Of a stretch of 10,637 nt of DNA, positions 7,182 through 10,637 are shown piece by piece; position 1 is the stretch's first letter; each line of letters opens with the position of its first letter. The stretch covers positions 1 through 10,637 of the forward strand of contig CAJGCV010000069.1 in NCBI GenBank assembly GCA_904501915.1. Direction: 5' to 3'. Below the pieces are notes generated by a model. That model searched no databases, was not told the DNA's origin, and saw nothing but the letters and a program-made list of their open reading frames with translations. The DNA comes from an uncultured Akkermansia sp. GTDB lineage: Bacteria > Verrucomicrobiota > Verrucomicrobiia > Verrucomicrobiales > Akkermansiaceae. Both the position numbers and the translations under genes were made by a program.

Positions 7182-10100
7182 TCAGACTTTCTTATCGCCG
7201 GCAAAGAACTCCGGTACATAGCCGGAATCCACCGCCCCGACAGTGAGACCTTCACCCTCATCAGCCAGCGGCATATCGCCTGTATTCTTCACGATATACG
7301 ATTCCTTGTTAGCCTCGGGTTTCAGTTTGAATGAAACCTTCTTCTTGGGCAAAGTCACTTTCTTTTCCGCAAAAGGCACGGCTTCCACCATAGAACCGCT
7401 CACGGATTCATCGGCGTACATCTCAGGCACCGCATCACCCAGCTCAGGCTCCTCATCGAGCACGGGCAGCGGAGCGGGCTCCAGCCCGGCCGCACGCTGG
7501 CGTTCGTGAATCATCTGCAGCTGCTCACGCAGGGCAGAAAGCAGGTCGCCATTGCCCAGGATATCGGTCACGTCAGCATCCTCTTCTTCGGCATTGCTGG
7601 TGGGCAGGCTGGCCAGGAAATCCTCGAAGGCAGAGAGGTTCGTGGTGCTGCGGAACAAGCCGTTGAGAATCTCATAGTCGATGTTCTCCATCAGGCTCTC
7701 GAAAATACCGTATGCCTCGCGCTTGTACTCCACGAGCGGGTCGCGCTGCCCCTGGGCACGCAGGCGCACGCCCTCGCGCAGAGCATCCATGTCCGTGAGG
7801 TGTTTCTGCCACAGCTTGTCAATGGCCTGAAGCATGATGGAGCGCTCCATCTGGTCGATGCGGTCGGGGCGTTCTCCTGCCACCTTCTTCTCGTACATCT
7901 CCTTCACGCGGGCAATGATATGCTCTGCCACTTCCTCGGGGGTCTTGCCCTTCAGGTCGGATTCCTTCTCACTCCAGCCCATGGGGAATGTAGAGTTCAC
8001 CCACTGCAGCAGGTCAGTATAACGGAATGCACCGGTATCATCCTCATTGAGGTAGAGCGCGCACTTATTGTTTGTGCCGTTGACCAGGCATTCGTACAGC
8101 ATCTCGCGCGGGTCTTCGCACAGCAGAGCATCGTTGCGCATGGCGTAAACAATCATACGCTGCTGGTTCATCACATCATCATAGTCCAGCACGTGCTTGC
8201 GCCACATGTAGTTGCGCTGCTCCACGCGCTTCTGCGCACCTTCGATGATGCGGTTCATGAGGGCGTTCTCCACAGCCTCACCCTCCTGCATACCGAAACG
8301 GTCCATCATCTTGGTCATGCGCTCGCTGCCGCCGAAATTGCGCATCAGGTCATCCTCGAAGGAAAGGAAGAACTGGGAGCCACCGGGGTCGCCCTGGCGG
8401 GAGCAGCGACCGCGCAGCTGGCGGTCAATACGGCGGGATTCGTAACGTTCAGTACCCAGCACGAAAAGGCCACCCAGCTCAGCCACGCCTTCACCCAGCT
8501 TAATGTCAGTACCACGGCCTGCCATGTTGGTGGACACGGTCACGGCACCACGCTGACCTGCGCGGGCCACGATTTCGGCTTCGCGCTGGTGGTTCTTGGC
8601 GTTGAGCACCTCGTGCGGCACCTTGGCAAAGCTCAGCATGCGGGAAAGCGTTTCAGAGGCTTCCACACTGGCAGTACCCACCAGCACAGGCTGTCCCTTC
8701 TTGTGCAGTTCCACAATCTTACCCACCACGGCGTTGAACTTCTCGCGGCGGCTGCGGAAAATGAGGTCGTTCTGATCCTCGCGGATGCAGGGACGGTTCG
8801 TGGGAATGGGCAGCACGTCCAGCTTGTAAATATCATGGAACTCAGCAGCTTCGGTTTCAGCTGTGCCGGTCATACCCGCCAGGCGGCTGTAGAGGCGGAA
8901 GTAGTTCTGAATGGTGATGGTAGCGTAAGTCATGTTCTCCGCCTCCACCTCCACGCCTTCCTTGGCTTCCACGGCCTGGTGCAGACCTTCGCTCCAGCGG
9001 CGGCCCGGCATTTCGCGACCGGTGTTCTGGTCAATGATGACAATCTTGTTGTCCTTCACCACATACTCCACATCCTTTTCGTAGATGGTGTAGGCCTTGA
9101 GCAGCTGGCTGGTGGTGTGCAGACGCACGCCGGTTTCATCCAACCGCTTCATGAGAGCGGTCTTGCGGGCTTCCTTCTCACGCTCGCTGAGCTTCTCGTC
9201 TTCATCGATATTCACGAACTCGGTGCCGATATCAGGCAGCACAAAGTTCTCCGGATGCCCGGGGCTGATGATTTCGCGCCCCATTTCCATGAGGTCGGCA
9301 TCGTGGGTTTTCTCATCGATGGTGTAATAAAGTTCCTCCTTCAGCTTGAACAGCTCAATCTTGCGGGGATCCTGGTAGAGGAAGAGCTCATACTTCTCCA
9401 CCATGCGACGGTATTCCGGGTCCTGCTGGGAGCGCATGTAGGCGCGGTTGCGGGGCTGGCCCAGCTTCACCTTGAACAGGCAGCGGCCAGCGCGTTCAGT
9501 ATCGCCCGCCTTGGCATATTCAACCGCCTTTTCCATGAGGCCGTTGCACAGCTCCACCTGTTTACGCACCACTTTTTCAATGAGCGGCTTAAGGGTATCA
9601 TACTGCTGCTCGTGTTCGATGACAGCGGGGCCGGAAATAATCAGCGGCGTGCGGGCTTCGTCAATAAGGATGGAGTCCACCTCGTCAATGATGGCAAAGT
9701 AGTGACCGCGCTGCACCTGGGCTTCCTTGCTGGAAGCCATACCGTTGTCGCGCAGGTAGTCGAAGCCGAATTCGGAGTTGGTACCGTAGGTGATGTCCTT
9801 CGCGTACTGCTGGCGGCGCAGGTCGCTGGGCATCATGCTCTGGATGCAGCCGATTGTAAGCCCCAGGAAGGAGAAGAGTGCGCCCATCCACATTGAGTCA
9901 CGGCGGGCCAGGTAGTCATTCACCGTCACCACATGCACCCCCATGCCGGTAAGCGCATTCAGGTATACAGGCAGCGTAGCCACCAGGGTCTTACCCTCAC
10001 CCGTAGCCATTTCCGCAATGAACCCGCGGTGCAGCGCAATGCCGCCAATCAACTGCACATCAAAGTGCACCATATCCCACTTGATAGGCGTCCCGCATAC

Positions 10101-10559
10101 ATCCACCATCTGTCCGCACATCAGGCGCGCACCGCATTTCACCACGGCAAATGCCTCGGGCAGAATGTTTTCCAGGTACTTGGCACGCAGTTTGGCAAAC
10201 TTCGGCTCAATTTCAGCCAGCGCCTTCTTACCAGCCTCAATGGATTCTGCAGTAGCCTCCACCTTGGGCAGCTTCGGAAACTCCGGCGCCAGGGATTCAA
10301 AGCGAGCGTTGAGCTGCTCGGCATACTCAGCCAGCTGAGCCGGGGTAGAAGCGAGCACCACGCCGCGGGTGGGTAAATCCATGGGCGCGAAGCGGTGCAG
10401 ATGCGCCTGCCACTCGCGGGTCTTGCCCACCAGGAAATCACGATCCTTTTCCTCCCAGGATTTTTCCAAATCCAGAATCCGGCGCACAACCGGCTTAAGC
10501 TTACGCACTTCGCGCTGGTTCTTGGAACCCACGATTTTGTTCAGAATCCACTTAATCAT
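7182..10559 (-). CDS. secA: Preprotein translocase ATPase SecA (long form, no C-terminal zinc motif)
   Basis: SecA is the cytoplasmic ATPase that drives unfolded preproteins through SecYEG. Landmarks are Walker A ATGEGKT (185-191), Walker B DEVDS (292-296), the nucleotide-binding fold II segment TNMAGRGTDIKLG (677-689) and the arginine-finger segment QLRGRCSRQGDPG (714-726). LEYDDV-like LDYDDVMNQQR (791-801) lies in the helical scaffold. At 1125 residues it is longer than E. coli SecA (901). About 70 extra residues lie between GKT (45-47) and ILPEAFAVV (132-140), and about 13 before HFDVQL (165-170). There is also an enlarged preprotein-crosslinking domain (about 311-495) and a 140-residue tail (986-1125). 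The tail is acidic, then Lys-rich (PKKKVSFKLK, 1071-1080), and ends EFFAGDKKV without the Cys-x-Cys zinc-binding motif. KWDMVHFDVQL and the RGRC variant suggest a PVC/Bacteroidota-type protein. The start matches the E. coli N-terminus (MIKWILNKIVGSKNQR). Identification is certain. Confidence 0.99.
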   Translation of the reverse strand: MIKWILNKIVGSKNQREVRKLKPVVRRILDLEKSWEEKDRDFLVGKTREWQAHLHRFAPMDLPTRGVVLASTPAQLAEYAEQLNARFESLAPEFPKLPKVEATAESIEAGKKALAEIEPKFAKLRAKYLENILPEAFAVVKCGARLMCGQMVDVCGTPIKWDMVHFDVQLIGGIALHRGFIAEMATGEGKTLVATLPVYLNALTGMGVHVVTVNDYLARRDSMWMGALFSFLGLTIGCIQSMMPSDLRRQQYAKDITYGTNSEFGFDYLRDNGMASSKEAQVQRGHYFAIIDEVDSILIDEARTPLIISGPAVIEHEQQYDTLKPLIEKVVRKQVELCNGLMEKAVEYAKAGDTERAGRCLFKVKLGQPRNRAYMRSQQDPEYRRMVEKYELFLYQDPRKIELFKLKEELYYTIDEKTHDADLMEMGREIISPGHPENFVLPDIGTEFVNIDEDEKLSEREKEARKTALMKRLDETGVRLHTTSQLLKAYTIYEKDVEYVVKDNKIVIIDQNTGREMPGRRWSEGLHQAVEAKEGVEVEAENMTYATITIQNYFRLYSRLAGMTGTAETEAAEFHDIYKLDVLPIPTNRPCIREDQNDLIFRSRREKFNAVVGKIVELHKKGQPVLVGTASVEASETLSRMLSFAKVPHEVLNAKNHQREAEIVARAGQRGAVTVSTNMAGRGTDIKLGEGVAELGGLFVLGTERYESRRIDRQLRGRCSRQGDPGGSQFFLSFEDDLMRNFGGSERMTKMMDRFGMQEGEAVENALMNRIIEGAQKRVEQRNYMWRKHVLDYDDVMNQQRMIVYAMRNDALLCEDPREMLYECLVNGTNNKCALYLNEDDTGAFRYTDLLQWVNSTFPMGWSEKESDLKGKTPEEVAEHIIARVKEMYEKKVAGERPDRIDQMERSIMLQAIDKLWQKHLTDMDALREGVRLRAQGQRDPLVEYKREAYGIFESLMENIDYEILNGLFRSTTNLSAFEDFLASLPTSNAEEEDADVTDILGNGDLLSALREQLQMIHERQRAAGLEPAPLPVLDEEPELGDAVPEMYADESVSGSMVEAVPFAEKKVTLPKKKVSFKLKPEANKESYIVKNTGDMPLADEGEGLTVGAVDSGYVPEFFAGDKKV

Positions 10560-10604
10560 AACGAAAACTTGCAGAAAATATCAGATGACACTACGGCTCA
10601 CCCG

Positions 10605-10634
10605 CGCGCACGGCATGAGCGGTGCGCGATTGTA
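10605..10634 (-). promoter_or_regulatory. Partial secA promoter (-10) with GC-rich dyad at the predicted start site
   Basis: Read on the minus strand, the window opens with TGC-TACAAT. This is an extended -10 element: TACAAT at 10629-10634, TG at 10636-10637. Its -35 would lie outside the window. Transcription would begin near 10622, giving a leader of about 60 nt before the ATG at 10559. The discriminator and start-site region contain a perfect 7-bp inverted repeat, CGCGCAC (10605-10611) with GTGCGCG (10622-10628) and a 10-nt loop, which might be an operator or chance GC-rich symmetry. The rest of the leader (10560-10604) has no Shine-Dalgarno sequence and no SecM-like reading frame that I can see. 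Confidence 0.4.
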
Positions 10635-10637
10635 GCA

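Noticed and set aside
7506..9896. A 796-codon open frame on the plus strand opposite secA
   Set aside because: It runs in exact codon register with secA, so each of its codons is the complement of a secA codon. It stays open only because TTA, CTA and TCA codons are avoided in secA. The composition is His/Leu/Ala-rich with no recognisable domain.
1..10637. CRISPR arrays, insertion sequences, tRNA/rRNA genes, defence or toxin modules
   Set aside because: No regularly spaced repeats, transposase motifs, terminal inverted repeats, cloverleaf-like segments or defence domains were seen. All long stretches are filled by identified genes.

Overview
The window looks like ordinary chromosomal core-gene DNA from a Verrucomicrobiota (PVC-group) bacterium with moderately high GC, quite possibly an Akkermansia relative. 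The lineage call is an inference. It rests on the SecA, which has the large N-terminal insertions and KWDMVHFDVQL segment I associate with PVC/Bacteroidota SecA and the RGRC-type arginine-finger motif I recall from Chlamydiae. It also rests on the absence of Shine-Dalgarno sequences before all five visible starts.

Layout, plus strand first. Bases 1-138 are the last 45 codons of a membrane-bound ion-pumping pyrophosphatase (hppA), closed by a strong hairpin terminator. Next comes mutS (283-2796) with its own promoter, then a small exported Lys-rich protein of unknown function (2890-3222) with its own promoter and terminator. Last on this strand is a large gene (3342-6005) for a three-part membrane protein: an LplT-like MFS transporter, a PlsC-type acyltransferase, and a C-terminal region that looks like a decayed adenylation (ANL) domain. 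A hairpin terminator at 6031-6069 ends this half.

The minus strand holds secA (10559-7182), the Sec export motor, followed after a 45-bp gap by argA (7136-6069), a compact N-acetylglutamate synthase. The two are probably co-transcribed. They converge on the MFS/acyltransferase gene across the terminator. The secA promoter is only partly inside the window.

The genes do not form one pathway: they cover ion pumping, mismatch repair, lysophospholipid recycling, protein export and arginine synthesis. I see no mobile element, CRISPR array, tRNA, rRNA, toxin or defence gene, and no convincing undescribed system. The points most worth a second look are the decayed ligase domain on the LplT-PlsC protein, the shortened ArgA kinase-like domain, the SecA lacking its usual C-terminal zinc motif, and the promoters placed so close to start codons that the transcripts would be nearly leaderless.
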